A DNA stretch of 64,000 nucleotides from Thioclava indica (GCF_000714545.1 NZ_AUNB01000001.1:1-64000); one strand, 5' to 3'; counted from the first letter of the stretch, positions 43,277-52,912 are shown. Numbers and translations are program-made. Notes: generated from the letters alone by a model not told the origin.

Positions 43277-43843
43277 ATGAGGATACGCCGAACCCTGACA
43301 ATCTTGCTTGTGGCAGGGCTGCTGGCGGTGGCCGGAGTAGGATATACGAAGGTGATGGCGCGGCTGGGCGCGAACGCTCCGCCGCCCCCTGCCCCTCTTG
43401 GTGAGCAGGCCGACAGCATTCTAGTATCGAAAGCCGAACGGCGGATGGTGCTGCTGCGCGAGGGCCGAGAGTTAGCCAGCTACCCGATCGTGATGGGGGC
43501 AAACTGGGACCGGGGACACAAGCTGCGCGAGGGTGATGAACGCACCCCAGAGGGCACGTATGTGATTGACTGGCGCAACTCTGGTTCAGTTGCCCATCTT
43601 AGCCTGCACATCTCATATCCCAACGCCGAGGACCGCGCGCGTGCCAAGGCGGCGGGCGCTGATCCGGGCGGCAACATCATGATCCATGGCCTACCCAACG
43701 GCTGGGGCGCGCTGGGATCGTTGCACCTTCTACATGACTGGACCAATGGCTGCATCGGCGTGAGCAACGATCAGATGGACGAAATCTGGTCGCGCGTGCC
43801 CAACGGCACCCCCATCACCATCGCGCCGCTGCCCGCCCCTTGA
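43277..43843 (+). CDS. L,D-transpeptidase (YkuD domain)
   Basis: A 188-residue exported protein with an N-terminal membrane anchor/signal (TLTILLVAGLLAVAGVGY) and a YkuD domain. Catalytic motifs are IMIHGLPNG and the nucleophile loop TNGCIGVSN, with the conserved Cys. It is likely to cross-link or edit peptidoglycan, or attach proteins to it. It is just after trxB and probably shares its transcript. Confidence 0.9.
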   Translation: MRIRRTLTILLVAGLLAVAGVGYTKVMARLGANAPPPPAPLGEQADSILVSKAERRMVLLREGRELASYPIVMGANWDRGHKLREGDERTPEGTYVIDWRNSGSVAHLSLHISYPNAEDRARAKAAGADPGGNIMIHGLPNGWGALGSLHLLHDWTNGCIGVSNDQMDEIWSRVPNGTPITIAPLPAP

Positions 43844-44153
43844 AGTGAGCGCAGCGGTCGGGCTATTGCGCGCCTGCCGGGACTGGGGGCGATCCGGCGG
43901 TTTCGTGCAGCACTGCGCGCCGCGCAGGTCGAACACCCTGAATGGTCCGGACCGCCGGAGAAAATTGCCTTCCGCACTCTACCGCCGCGATAGTCGCCAA
44001 AATAGGCACAGTTGCAGCGAAACGGGCGAATTAGCCTGAAACTTCTGCTCAATGGCCACAGTTTTGCTTGAAATCGCGCGTCCTTCGGGGCTAAGCCGCG
44101 CGGGTGTGGATTTCAATCCAGACCGCATCTCTAGCAGCAGGACAGATCATATT
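43844..44153 (+). promoter_or_regulatory. 310-bp non-coding region upstream of sat-cysC
   Basis: No gene is supported. It is expected to contain the promoter of the sulfate-activation gene; GCAGGACAG is the nearest ribosome-site-like sequence, 9-17 bp before the ATG. I see no riboswitch fold or clear palindromic operator. Confidence 0.35.
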
Positions 44154-45869
44154 ATGAGCCAGCCTCCCATTCACGCCCCGATACCCGAACTTTATGTCTC
44201 CTATGAGTCGGCGCAGAAGCTGAAGGTCGAGGCGGGAGAACTGCCAAGCTGGGATCTGACCGCGCGTCAGGTCTGCGATCTGGAACTGCTGATGAATGGC
44301 GGGTTCAATCCGCTCAAAGGCTTCATGAGCGAAGAAGATTACAACGGCGTCGTCGATAACATGCGCCTGAGCGATGGCGCGCTTTGGCCGATGCCGATCA
44401 ACCTTGATGTCTCGGAGAAATTCGCCGAGGGCGTTGAGGAAGGTCAGGACATTGCCCTGCGCGACCAAGAGGGCGTGATCCTTGCGATCCTGTCGATCAC
44501 CGACAAATGGGTGCCCAACAAATCGCATGAGGCCGAAAAGGTTTTTGGTGCCGATGATCTGGCCCACCCGGCGGTGAACTATCTGCACAATCAGGCGGGT
44601 CCGGTTTACCTTGGCGGCCCGATCACCGGCATCCAGCCCCCCGTGCATTACGATTTCAAAGGCCGCCGCGACACGCCCAACGAATTGCGCGCCTATTTCC
44701 GCAAGATGGGCTGGCGCAAGGTTGTGGCGTTCCAGACCCGCAACCCGCTACACCGCGCGCATCAGGAACTGACCTTCCGCGCCGCCAAAGAGGCCCAAGC
44801 CAACCTGCTGATTCACCCCGTTGTGGGCATGACCAAGCCCGGCGACGTCGATCACTTCACCCGCGTGCGCTGCTACGAGGCGGTGCTGGACAAATACCCG
44901 CAATCGACCACCACGATGAGCCTGCTCAACCTTGCAATGCGCATGGCCGGCCCGCGTGAGGCGGTCTGGCACGGCCTGATCCGCAAAAACCACGGCTGCA
45001 CCCATATCATCGTCGGGCGCGATCACGCGGGTCCGGGCAAGAACTCGGCGGGCGAGGATTTCTACGGCCCCTATGATGCGCAAGACCTGTTCCGCGCCAA
45101 TCAGGCCGATATCGGCATCGAAATGGTCGATTTCAAACATATGGTCTATGTGCAGGAACGCGCCCAATACGAACCCAATGACGAGATCGAAGATCGCGAC
45201 AATGTCACCATCCTCAACATCTCGGGCACCGAGCTGCGTCGTCGTCTGCGCGAGGGTCTGGAGATTCCCGAGTGGTTCTCGTTCCCCGAGGTCGTGAACG
45301 AACTGCGCCGCACCTCTCCGCCCCGTGCCAAGCAGGGCTTTACGGTGTTCTTCACCGGCCTGTCGGGGTCTGGCAAATCCACCATCGCCAACGCCTTGAT
45401 GGTCAAGCTGATGGAGATGGGCGGGCGTCCGGTCACGTTGCTCGATGGCGATGTGGTGCGCAAACACCTGTCGAGCGAGCTGGGTTTTTCCAAAGAGCAC
45501 CGCGACCTCAACATCGAGCGTATCGGCTATGTCGCCAGCGAAATCACCAAGAATGGCGGCATCGCGATCTGTGCGCCGATCGCGCCCTATACCGCAACGC
45601 GGCGCAGCGTGCGCGAGATGATCGAGGCGTTCGGGGCTTTCGTCGAAATCCATGTCGCAACCTCGCTGGAGGAATGCGAAAAGCGTGATCGCAAGGGGCT
45701 GTATAAGCTGGCCCGCGAAGGCAAGATCAAGGAGTTCACCGGTATTTCCGACCCCTACGAAGCGCCCACCAATGCCGAGCTGGTCGTGGACACCAAGGAC
45801 GTGGATGTCGATCACTGCGCCCATCAGGTGATCCTCAAGCTTGAAAGCATGGGGCTGATCAAGGGCTGA
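44154..45869 (+). CDS. cysNC: Bifunctional sulfate adenylyltransferase / adenylylsulfate kinase
   Basis: A 571-residue fusion that activates sulfate to APS and then phosphorylates it to PAPS. The N-terminal ATP-sulfurylase (to about residue 395) has QTRNPLHRAHQE and IIVGRDHAGPGKN; the C-terminal APS kinase has P-loop GLSGSGKST (402-410) and LLDGDVVRKHLSSELGFS. It is the homo-oligomeric Sat-CysC type, not the CysDN GTPase type, so 'sat-cysC' describes it better than the symbol. The start at 44154 is chosen by family N-terminus. No other sulfur gene is next to it, and a strong terminator follows. Confidence 0.95.
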   Translation: MSQPPIHAPIPELYVSYESAQKLKVEAGELPSWDLTARQVCDLELLMNGGFNPLKGFMSEEDYNGVVDNMRLSDGALWPMPINLDVSEKFAEGVEEGQDIALRDQEGVILAILSITDKWVPNKSHEAEKVFGADDLAHPAVNYLHNQAGPVYLGGPITGIQPPVHYDFKGRRDTPNELRAYFRKMGWRKVVAFQTRNPLHRAHQELTFRAAKEAQANLLIHPVVGMTKPGDVDHFTRVRCYEAVLDKYPQSTTTMSLLNLAMRMAGPREAVWHGLIRKNHGCTHIIVGRDHAGPGKNSAGEDFYGPYDAQDLFRANQADIGIEMVDFKHMVYVQERAQYEPNDEIEDRDNVTILNISGTELRRRLREGLEIPEWFSFPEVVNELRRTSPPRAKQGFTVFFTGLSGSGKSTIANALMVKLMEMGGRPVTLLDGDVVRKHLSSELGFSKEHRDLNIERIGYVASEITKNGGIAICAPIAPYTATRRSVREMIEAFGAFVEIHVATSLEECEKRDRKGLYKLAREGKIKEFTGISDPYEAPTNAELVVDTKDVDVDHCAHQVILKLESMGLIKG

Positions 45870-45893
45870 TCGCGCCCTGCCCTGAACATACGA

Positions 45894-45928
45894 AACGCGC
45901 CGCAGAGACGATCTGCGGCGCGTTTTTT
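45894..45928 (+). terminator. Rho-independent terminator after sat-cysC
   Basis: AACGCGCCGCAGA and TCTGCGGCGCGTT form a 13-bp stem with a 5-base loop, followed by a run of Ts. Confidence 0.95.
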
Positions 45929-45952
45929 ATGGCTCATGTCTGGCGCGGCGTC

Positions 45953-47002
45953 TTAGCCTAGATGGGAGAGAAATTCGTCGATTTCCTCAGGCGTGGTGGC
46001 CCAAGAGCACACCAATCGCGCGGCCAGCGCGACGCTTTCGTCCCCCTCAAGCGATTGATCGAATGGCCAGAGATAATAATAGGCCCCCGCCCCTTGTGCG
46101 CGCTTATGCGCACCGCGCGGGAAGGCAGCGAAAACCGCATTGGCCTGCGTCGGATGCACCAGTTTCGCGCCGGGAATGGCCTGAAGACCTGCCGACAGCT
46201 TGGCCGCCATCTCATTGGCATGGCGCGCCAGATCAAGCCACAGATCATCGGTCAGATAAGCTTGCATCTGCGCGGCCAGAAAGCGGTGCTTGGAAAACAG
46301 ATGCCCACCACGCTTGCGCCGCAGCTCGAATTCCCAAGCGCGTTTGGGATCAAAGATCACCACCGCCTCGACGCCCATGCAGCCGTTTTTCGTACCGCCA
46401 AAAGACAGCACATCCACGCCCGCCTTCCACGTCATCTCGGCCGGCGTGCATCCGGCGGCGACCAGCGCATTGGCAAAGCGCGCCCCGTCCATATGCACCG
46501 GCAGGTGAAAGCGCTTGGCGATCTCGCTCAGCGCCGCCACCTCGGCGGGGGCATAGATCGCGCCCGCCTCGGTCGCGTTGGTGATCGACACCATCCCGCG
46601 CTGCACGTTGTGAATGCCCCCGCGCCCCGTGTGCGAAATCGCGCGTTCCAGCGCCGTCGGGTCCATCTTGGCATCGGCCCCATCCACCAGCACCAGCTTG
46701 GAGCCGTTTGTATAGAACTCCGGCGCGCCGCACTCGTCTTCCTCGATATGGGCGTTGCGATGGCAGAAAATCGCGCCCCAAGGCTGGGTCAGCACCGCAC
46801 AAGACAGCGCATTGGCCGCCGTGCCCGTTGCCACCAGATAGACGCGCGCCTCGGGGGCCTCAAAAATCTCGCGGATGCGGGTCTGAACGCCATCGCTTAG
46901 CAGATCGGCCCCGTATGAGGGCACATGCCCGTGATTGGCCGCGCCGAGCGCGGCAATCACATCGGGATGCGCGCCAGCGGTGTTGTCGGAGGCAAAATTC
47001 AT
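45953..47002 (-). CDS. ltaE: Low-specificity L-threonine aldolase
   Basis: A 349-residue PLP enzyme cleaving threonine or allo-threonine to glycine and acetaldehyde. The PLP lysine is Lys205 (SFGGTKNGC) and HMDGARF is at 170-176. The N-terminal SDNTAG phosphate-binding motif is present. The family variant is the beta-eliminating-lyase type. It overlaps the YcgN-like gene by four bases on the same strand. Confidence 0.93.
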   Translation of the reverse strand: MNFASDNTAGAHPDVIAALGAANHGHVPSYGADLLSDGVQTRIREIFEAPEARVYLVATGTAANALSCAVLTQPWGAIFCHRNAHIEEDECGAPEFYTNGSKLVLVDGADAKMDPTALERAISHTGRGGIHNVQRGMVSITNATEAGAIYAPAEVAALSEIAKRFHLPVHMDGARFANALVAAGCTPAEMTWKAGVDVLSFGGTKNGCMGVEAVVIFDPKRAWEFELRRKRGGHLFSKHRFLAAQMQAYLTDDLWLDLARHANEMAAKLSAGLQAIPGAKLVHPTQANAVFAAFPRGAHKRAQGAGAYYYLWPFDQSLEGDESVALAARLVCSWATTPEEIDEFLSHLG

Positions 47003-47448
47003 GACAGATCCTCAATCGTGTAGTCGTCCCAATCTTCCTCGGGTACCTCAAATTCCGGCACAGTCCAACCACGCACGGATTGCCCCGCCTCATGCACCGT
47101 CTCGTATGACCCCGAGATCAGATAATGCCAGCTTTCCAGCGGCTTGCCCTCAAATCGCAGCCGATAGGCGCAGGTCTTGGGCATCCAATAAGCGATATCG
47201 GCGATGCTCGCGGGTTTCAGCGTCACACATTCGGGCACGAATTGGTGGCGAATGTCATATTGCGTGCAACGGCAGGTCTCGCCGTCAAGCAATCGACAGG
47301 CGACGCGGGTGAACACCAGCTCGCCCGTGTCCTCATATTCCAGCTTGTTCAGGCAGCATTTGCCGCAGCCATCGCATAACGCTTCCCACTCGGCGGGATT
47401 GAGCGATTTAAGCGGTTTGGTCCAGAATTCGGGGCGCAATTTGTTCAT
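46999..47448 (-). CDS. YcgN/YkgJ family cysteine cluster protein
   Basis: A 149-residue protein with a Cys-rich N-terminal cluster (Cys25, Cys28, Cys31, Cys32 in LCDGCGKCCLNKL), GETCRCTQYDIR and VPECVTL. It is predicted to bind a metal, zinc or iron-sulfur. The start is chosen at 47448 (MNKLRPEFW), which matches family N-termini. Its biochemical role is not known. It overlaps ltaE. Confidence 0.88.
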   Translation of the reverse strand: MNKLRPEFWTKPLKSLNPAEWEALCDGCGKCCLNKLEYEDTGELVFTRVACRLLDGETCRCTQYDIRHQFVPECVTLKPASIADIAYWMPKTCAYRLRFEGKPLESWHYLISGSYETVHEAGQSVRGWTVPEFEVPEEDWDDYTIEDLS

Positions 47449-47559
47449 GGCGCGGAACCTGACCGAAATGCGCGCAAATGGAAAGGGGGCACGCAGCGGC
47501 GCGATGAACACGCCTCTGTGCGCCCCCAAACAGGGATCGCTTAAACCCTGCCAAAGCGC

Positions 47560-48033
47560 TTATTCCTTGGCCGCAGCCGCCGTCAATTTATCCAGAGCGC
47601 CCGTCATTTTCTTGGCGAATTCGGCGTCTGTATCGACATCGGTGTCCGCAAACATCGCATCGACGCTTTGATAGATCAGCATGGTCTTGCCATCCTCATC
47701 CGCCACCAGAACGCGCAGCGGCAGCACGACGCCGGCACGCACATCTTGCTGCATCGCAGGCGTGCCCAGCATCGGGTTGCCAAAAATCACGAGCGTCGCG
47801 TCAGGCAGTTCCATATCGACAGCCGCCGCGCCGCTAGCATGATCGACGCGTGCAAACACCGTGGCCCCCGCCTTTTGCGCTGCCGCCTCAAGGCGATCCG
47901 CCACCTCAGCAACCGAGCCAGTTGCGGGCACCTCAATATATTCGGCAAAGCTGGGGCTGGCTGCAAAAACAAGCGCAACAGCGCCCAGCAAATTGCGCGC
48001 CCAGCGGTTGGGGCGTGCGGTGGAATGGGTCAT
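47560..48033 (-). CDS. DUF302 domain exported protein
   Basis: A 157-residue protein with a signal peptide (NLLGAVALVFAASPSFA) and one DUF302 domain (VAEVADRLEAAAQKAGATVFARVDHAS ... LVIFGNPMLGTPAMQ). The start is fixed by a GGAGG site 9-13 bp upstream. DUF302 proteins are periplasmic and of unknown function; a lipid- or quinone-binding role has been proposed from their fold. It stands alone on the minus strand. Confidence 0.85.
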   Translation of the reverse strand: MTHSTARPNRWARNLLGAVALVFAASPSFAEYIEVPATGSVAEVADRLEAAAQKAGATVFARVDHASGAAAVDMELPDATLVIFGNPMLGTPAMQQDVRAGVVLPLRVLVADEDGKTMLIYQSVDAMFADTDVDTDAEFAKKMTGALDKLTAAAAKE

Positions 48034-48138
48034 AATCTGTCCTCCTGTTGACCGGGGCTCAACGTGCACGCGCGCAGGATGGTTCCCGAATTCGTGAGGA
48101 AACTTGAACCCGCGTGACAAACCGCTCGTGACAAGCCG

Positions 48139-49068
48139 CTAAAGCACAGCCCGCGCCCGCTCGCAATCAAGCGCCATCTGCGCCACCAGCCCCTCAAGAC
48201 TGTCGAATTTCATCTCGGGGCGCAGATAATCCACAAGGGCGACCGAAATGTGCTCGCCGTAAAGATCACCTTTGAAATCAAAGATATAGGTTTCAAGATT
48301 AGGTGTGTTCTGGCCAAACATCGGGCGCACACCAAGGCTGGCCGCGCCGTGATAGCCGCCCTGATGCGGACCGCTCAGCACATCGAGTTTGACCGCATAA
48401 ACCCCGAGCTTGGGCAGATGCAGGCCGGCCACCGACATATTCGCCGTCGGATAGCCCAGCTCGCGACCGCGTTTCTCGCCATGCAGCACCGCGCCTTCGA
48501 TACGGTGGAAATGGCCCAGCATCGCGGCGGCTTCTTGCGGGCGTCCTTCGGCCAGGGCTGTGCGAATCGCGGTCGATGACGCCTCGACCCCATCGACATG
48601 CAGCAAAGGCGCGATGGTCACATCAAACCCGTAGCGCTGCCCGAGATCGACCAGCATCGCCGCATAGCCTTCGCGGCCCTTCCCAAAGCGAAAATCCCCG
48701 CCCACGGCCACATGGCTTACCCCCAGCCCCGCTGCCAGAACGTCACGTGCGAAGGCCTCGGCAGTTTGATCGGCCAGTTCGGCGTTGAAGGGCAGTTCAT
48801 ACAGGTAATCGACGCCCAGCTTGGCCAGCCGGTTGGCCCGCGCCTCTGGGTTCATCAGGCGAAACGGAGCGACCGTCTTGCCCGCGCGGGCAGCAAAGAA
48901 TTCGCGCGGATGAGGTTCAAAACTGATCACGCCCAAGGGGGCGTTACGGTCCCGCGCCTGATCGATCACCGATTGGTGGCCAAGATGGAGACCGTCGAAA
49001 TTGCCCATCGCAACCGAGGCCCCCCGAGCCGGTTTCGGCAGCGATTTCCAGTCTGAGTAGCGTTCCAT
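48139..49068 (-). CDS. ribF: Bifunctional riboflavin kinase / FAD synthetase
   Basis: A 309-residue enzyme converting riboflavin to FMN and FAD. The adenylyltransferase domain has AMGNFDGLHLGHQSV (about 20-34) and ISFEPHPREFF; the kinase domain has GRELGYPTANM and GVYAVKLD. The ATG at 49068 is preferred over a GTG at 49071. It is followed upstream (49096) by a MaoC-like gene on the same strand. Confidence 0.95.
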   Translation of the reverse strand: MERYSDWKSLPKPARGASVAMGNFDGLHLGHQSVIDQARDRNAPLGVISFEPHPREFFAARAGKTVAPFRLMNPEARANRLAKLGVDYLYELPFNAELADQTAEAFARDVLAAGLGVSHVAVGGDFRFGKGREGYAAMLVDLGQRYGFDVTIAPLLHVDGVEASSTAIRTALAEGRPQEAAAMLGHFHRIEGAVLHGEKRGRELGYPTANMSVAGLHLPKLGVYAVKLDVLSGPHQGGYHGAASLGVRPMFGQNTPNLETYIFDFKGDLYGEHISVALVDYLRPEMKFDSLEGLVAQMALDCERARAVL

Positions 49069-49095
49069 CACCCCGCCTTCCGGCGTGGGGCCGGA

Positions 49096-49545
49096 TCAGT
49101 CGAACTTGCGCGAGGGTGCCAGAACCAGCGCCTCGCCTTTCAGCACCACCGTATCGCCCACCGCGCAGTGGGTTTCAAGCGTGACACGACGACGGCTGTG
49201 ATCAATCGCGGTGACTTTGACCTCGGCATAAACCACATCGCCCGGCCGCACCGGTGCCATGAACTTGAGCGACTGGCCCAGATAGACCGTGCCATGGCCG
49301 GGAAGCTGTTCGCCAATCACCGCCGAAATCAGCCCCGCCGTCAGCATCCCATGCGCGATGCGCCCCTCAAAGATCGTGTCTTGCGCGTAGGCGTCATCAA
49401 GATGGACGGGGTTGTGATCGGTCGAGACCTCGGCGAATAGCTCGATATCGCGGTCGGTGACTTCCTTGCGCAGATAGCGCAGCATCCCGATTTCGAGATC
49501 TTCGATACAGATCGTGCCGCGGGGCATATTGTCGAGCATATCCAT
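49096..49545 (-). CDS. MaoC-like dehydratase
   Basis: A 149-residue hotdog-fold protein with the (R)-specific hydratase motif DHNPVHLDDAYAQDTIF and GRIAHGMLTAGLISAVIG. It probably hydrates enoyl-CoA or a related thioester. The start (MDMLDNMPRGTICI) is chosen by family length; upstream in-frame Met codons lie in a region with no similarity. It lies 27 bp before ribF on the same strand. Confidence 0.85.
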   Translation of the reverse strand: MDMLDNMPRGTICIEDLEIGMLRYLRKEVTDRDIELFAEVSTDHNPVHLDDAYAQDTIFEGRIAHGMLTAGLISAVIGEQLPGHGTVYLGQSLKFMAPVRPGDVVYAEVKVTAIDHSRRRVTLETHCAVGDTVVLKGEALVLAPSRKFD

Positions 49546-49669
49546 CGGTCCCAGCCTGAAGTTATGTTGCACTGCGGCATAGCACATGCAGCAGCGCGCG
49601 CGCAAGATGCCCGCGCAACTTATTTACCGGAAGCGGATCAAGCGCGCAACAAAGTTACCACGTGGATTT

Positions 49670-50548
49670 TCAGCGCAAGGTGCCAATCGTATAGCGCGGA
49701 TCGGTTTGACGCGCGCCCAGCCAGGCCCGCACAAGCTCGGGATCGGGGTTTTTCTGATCCGCGCCGAACTGGTCATGCGCCAGACCGCCGGTCACGAACA
49801 GACAGTCGATTCCCTCGCCCGCAGCGCCGGGCACGTCAGTGTTGATGCCATCGCCAATCGCGAGGATGCGCCCGTCCTCGACCCCGCCGATCGCCGCCAG
49901 CTTGCGCCGCGCCATGTCATAGATTGGCGGGTGCGGTTTGCCGAAATACATCGCCTCGCCACCCATATCTTCGTAAAGAACCGCGAGCGCGCCCGCGCAA
50001 TAGATCCGCTTGTCGCCCATATCCACGACCACATCGGGATTGGCGCAAAGCATTGGCAGGTCACGCATTTTCGCCAGAAGGAACTTGGCGCGGTAATCTT
50101 CGGGCACCTCGTTGATCTCATCAAACGGGCCCGTGCACACGATCCCCTCGGCATCGTCGAAATCGACGCGCTCGATATCGGCCTGACCCTGCCATTCCGC
50201 CGGAATCTCGGTGAAGAACCCGTCATCCTTTGACGGCCCCAGATGCCAGACCTTGCGCCCGACAGCCCCCGCAAACATCGCATCCTGCGCCGCATCACCG
50301 GACGAGACGACCAGATCATAGGCATCTTTCGGGCAGCCCATCCGCTCCAGCGATTCGATCACGAATTTTGCCGGGCGGGGTGCGTTCGTCAGCAGCACGA
50401 CCTTGCCGCCTGACGCGCGAAACGCTTGCAGGGCGGCGACCGCCTCGGGGAACGGGGCCACGCCATTATGCAAGCAGCCCCAAAGATCGCAAAACAGCGC
50501 GTCATAGGGTTTGGAAATCTCGGCGAGCGATTGAACGATCTGGGTCAT
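49670..50548 (-). CDS. TIGR01459 family HAD-type hydrolase
   Basis: A 292-residue HAD-IIA protein. Motif I is FCDLWGCLHNG, motif II is LLTNAPRP, the Lys motif is YFGKPHPPIYD and motif III is ILAIGDGINTDVPGA. Unlike most HADs, the second Asp of DxDG is replaced (D-L-W-G), a substitution typical of this subfamily, so the catalytic role is uncertain. The ATG at 50548 is set by the family N-terminus. A dispersed repeat and a terminator lie upstream. Confidence 0.87.
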   Translation of the reverse strand: MTQIVQSLAEISKPYDALFCDLWGCLHNGVAPFPEAVAALQAFRASGGKVVLLTNAPRPAKFVIESLERMGCPKDAYDLVVSSGDAAQDAMFAGAVGRKVWHLGPSKDDGFFTEIPAEWQGQADIERVDFDDAEGIVCTGPFDEINEVPEDYRAKFLLAKMRDLPMLCANPDVVVDMGDKRIYCAGALAVLYEDMGGEAMYFGKPHPPIYDMARRKLAAIGGVEDGRILAIGDGINTDVPGAAGEGIDCLFVTGGLAHDQFGADQKNPDPELVRAWLGARQTDPRYTIGTLR

Positions 50549-50656
50549 GGGCGGCCTTTGTGCAAGCGGTGGATTGGCCGGGCGATGCCCGGATCTTTGA
50601 CACACAGCATATGGCACGCAACGGCGCGAAGGCAAAGCCACGGATGCGTTGGGCCC

Positions 50657-50719
50657 GGGGGCGCTGCCCCCACCTGCTGCGCAGGTTCCCCCGGGATATT
50701 TGGGCAAGAGCGAAGGGGG
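50657..50719 (-). repeat. Dispersed palindromic repeat, copy 3 (inverted)
   Basis: Read on the minus strand it follows the same order: CCCCCTTCGCTCTTG, AAATATCCCGGGGGA, middle stem ACCTGC-GCA-GCAGGT, GGGGGC-AGC-GCCCCC. It is intergenic, between the HAD gene and ppaC. Confidence 0.88.
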
Positions 50720-50738
50720 CGGCGGGTTTGGGGCGTGA

Positions 50739-50770
50739 AAAGGCCCCGCCAAATGGATGACGGGGCCTTT
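50739..50770. terminator. Terminator after ppaC
   Basis: AAAGGCCCCG and CGGGGCCTTT form a 10-bp stem. Located 43 bp past the ppaC stop (minus strand). Confidence 0.75.
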
Positions 50771-50812
50771 CTATGTTGGGTTTAGGGGGGGTGTGGGCAG
50801 CGCCGCGTCGCG

Positions 50813-51733
50813 TCAGAGTTTCAGCGACGGGATGATCTGCTTTTTGCGGCTCATCACGCCGGGCAGAACGACCGTGTCGCCCGAGACGGTGGTGCCAAAG
50901 CTTTTCTCGGCGACGGTTTTTACCAGGTCGTTCGGGATCAGGAAGGTGGCCTCTTCGTTGAGGATGTCCACCACGAACAGCAGCACCTGATCGACGCCGT
51001 CTTCGCGCGCCACATCACCCATCGACGCCATCAGGCTATCCTTGCGATCCAGCACCATCTTCGGCGCGGTGGTTTCGAGCACCGAGACGCGAAACTTGGT
51101 GCCCTCGACGGCGTATTCCTTGGAATCCATGCGCAGCAATTCGGCATCGGAGAATTCCGAAACATCCGATTTCGCCTCAAACATTTTGGCCGCCAGATCG
51201 CTAATCTCGACGCCCAGATCCTTTGCCAGCGCGTCGCAAACGGCGCGGTCGTGATCGGTGGTGGTGGGCGAGCGGAATTCCAGCGTGTCCGAGATGATGC
51301 AGCTCAGCATCGCGCCTTTGATGCCCTTGGGGGCCTTGGCAATATCGTCACCCATCAGGTCATACATGATTGTGGCGGTGCAGGCGAGCGGGCGCATCGT
51401 GATGTCGATTGGCCCCTTGGTTTCCAGCCCGCCGGCCAGCTTGTGGTGATCGATGATCTGGATGATATCGGCGCTGTTGATGCCTGCGGGCAGCTCGGCG
51501 GGGTTGTTGGTGTCCACGATCACCACTTTGTCGCCCTCAGCCACGTCCGAGATGATTTCAGGCTTGTCCAGGCCCCAGTGCGTGATCACGAAAGCGGCTT
51601 CGGTATTGGGTTCGCCCAGCAGGCAGGGCACAGCCGGAATACCTTTGACCTCAGAGAGATACCACGCCCAAGCGATGGGCGATCCGGTGGAATCAGTGTC
51701 GGGGGCTTTGTGGCCGAAAACTTTGGTGCTCAT
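50813..51733 (-). CDS. ppaC: Manganese-dependent inorganic pyrophosphatase
   Basis: A 306-residue family II (DHH) pyrophosphatase that drives biosynthesis by removing PPi. All metal ligands fall at the expected positions: His8, Asp12, Asp14, Asp74, DHH 95-97 and Asp149. The C-terminal SRKKQIIP is the substrate-binding motif of the DHHA2 domain. The start is set by the family N-terminus (KVFGHKAPDTDS). Confidence 0.96.
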   Translation of the reverse strand: MSTKVFGHKAPDTDSTGSPIAWAWYLSEVKGIPAVPCLLGEPNTEAAFVITHWGLDKPEIISDVAEGDKVVIVDTNNPAELPAGINSADIIQIIDHHKLAGGLETKGPIDITMRPLACTATIMYDLMGDDIAKAPKGIKGAMLSCIISDTLEFRSPTTTDHDRAVCDALAKDLGVEISDLAAKMFEAKSDVSEFSDAELLRMDSKEYAVEGTKFRVSVLETTAPKMVLDRKDSLMASMGDVAREDGVDQVLLFVVDILNEEATFLIPNDLVKTVAEKSFGTTVSGDTVVLPGVMSRKKQIIPSLKL

Positions 51734-51819
51734 GAAAGAATCCTTGGGATTGGGCGTGATTTTGCGCGCTTTATAGGGCCGCATGGCAGCTTTGTCACCT
51801 GCCCTGCGCGCCGCGTGGC

Positions 51820-52830
51820 TCAATCAAGGCGTGTGATCGTGTAGCCGTCTTGTTGCAGCAAATACAGCAAGCCCTGATCGCCTGACAGATGCAACGCGCC
51901 CACGGCAACAACGACCGGGCCTTTGGCGGCGGCGGCCTCGATCTTGGGCAGCCAATTGTGGTTGCGCGTCACCATCAAGAGGTCTTCGGACAGCTTCATT
52001 TGCCGTTCGACCTCATCGGGCGACATGCCCCCCGCAATCGCCTGCTCGCGCGCCAGTTCCCAGATGATGCGCGGCTCGCCACGGAAATAGAGATCCGCCA
52101 TCGTGACGCCCATATCATCGGCCAAGGGCGCGCCGATCACTGCCGAGCGCAGCATCTCAAGCGAATCTTTTTCGCTGATTGAATTGAACAACGTGAACAC
52201 GGTGTCCCACGGCTCCAGCGCGCGAATCGTGACCTCGTTGGTTTGGGCGGCCTGCATCAGAACCTTATCCAGCCCCTTGCCCCCTGCCCCCATATCCTTG
52301 ACCGCACAGGGCGGCAGCGACAGCGTCATCGCGACGAAAGCCGGGCGCATTTTGGCGGCCAGAAAGGCGGGCATGCCATGCGCCGCCAGTGCCGTTTTGG
52401 TCAGATCCCAATCGGCGGGTGAAAGCAGTTCGGGCAGCGTCTTGCCCTTTGAAAACATCAGCGTCGGATCGGCCATCATCGCCTTTTGCAGCCGCGCCTC
52501 TTCATCGGGGCCTGCCTCGACCAACAGCACGCTGGCCCGTTTCAGCGCATCCTGCACCCGCGCAACCAACTGCGTGTGGCGCGAGTCCGGCAGATGATAG
52601 GTGCCCGCCAGCGTGATTTTCTGATCGCCTTTGGTGGCAGCGAACACCAGACCTTGCGCAAACGGCACGGCATGGGCTGCGGCCTCTAGCCGGGCCTGTT
52701 CGGCCTTGGGCAAAGCGTCGAAAATATCGCTGCCGGTGCATTGCGCGCTGGCGGGCAAGGCAAGGGCCACCCAAAGCATGGGCATTAAAACGGGGGCCAG
52801 CAACTGGCGCAGGGGGCGAAGGTTTATCAT
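51820..52830 (-). CDS. TraB/GumN family protein
   Basis: A 336-residue protein with a signal peptide (LAPVLMPMLWVALALPASAQ). TraB/GumN motifs LAGTYHLPDSRHT and VVAVGALHLSGDQGLLYLLQQ (Gly-His pairs) are at the two ends of the domain. The fold resembles Tiki/EreA-type metallo-hydrolases; the substrate is unknown. The ATG at 52830 gives a normal signal peptide. It is divergent from groES. Confidence 0.87.
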   Translation of the reverse strand: MINLRPLRQLLAPVLMPMLWVALALPASAQCTGSDIFDALPKAEQARLEAAAHAVPFAQGLVFAATKGDQKITLAGTYHLPDSRHTQLVARVQDALKRASVLLVEAGPDEEARLQKAMMADPTLMFSKGKTLPELLSPADWDLTKTALAAHGMPAFLAAKMRPAFVAMTLSLPPCAVKDMGAGGKGLDKVLMQAAQTNEVTIRALEPWDTVFTLFNSISEKDSLEMLRSAVIGAPLADDMGVTMADLYFRGEPRIIWELAREQAIAGGMSPDEVERQMKLSEDLLMVTRNHNWLPKIEAAAAKGPVVVAVGALHLSGDQGLLYLLQQDGYTITRLD

Positions 52831-52912
52831 GCCCGCACAGTGCCACGCGGCGCGCGCCGCGCAAAGTGACAAAGCTGTTTACCAGACGCGCAAAATTTTC
52901 GCCATTCGGGTG

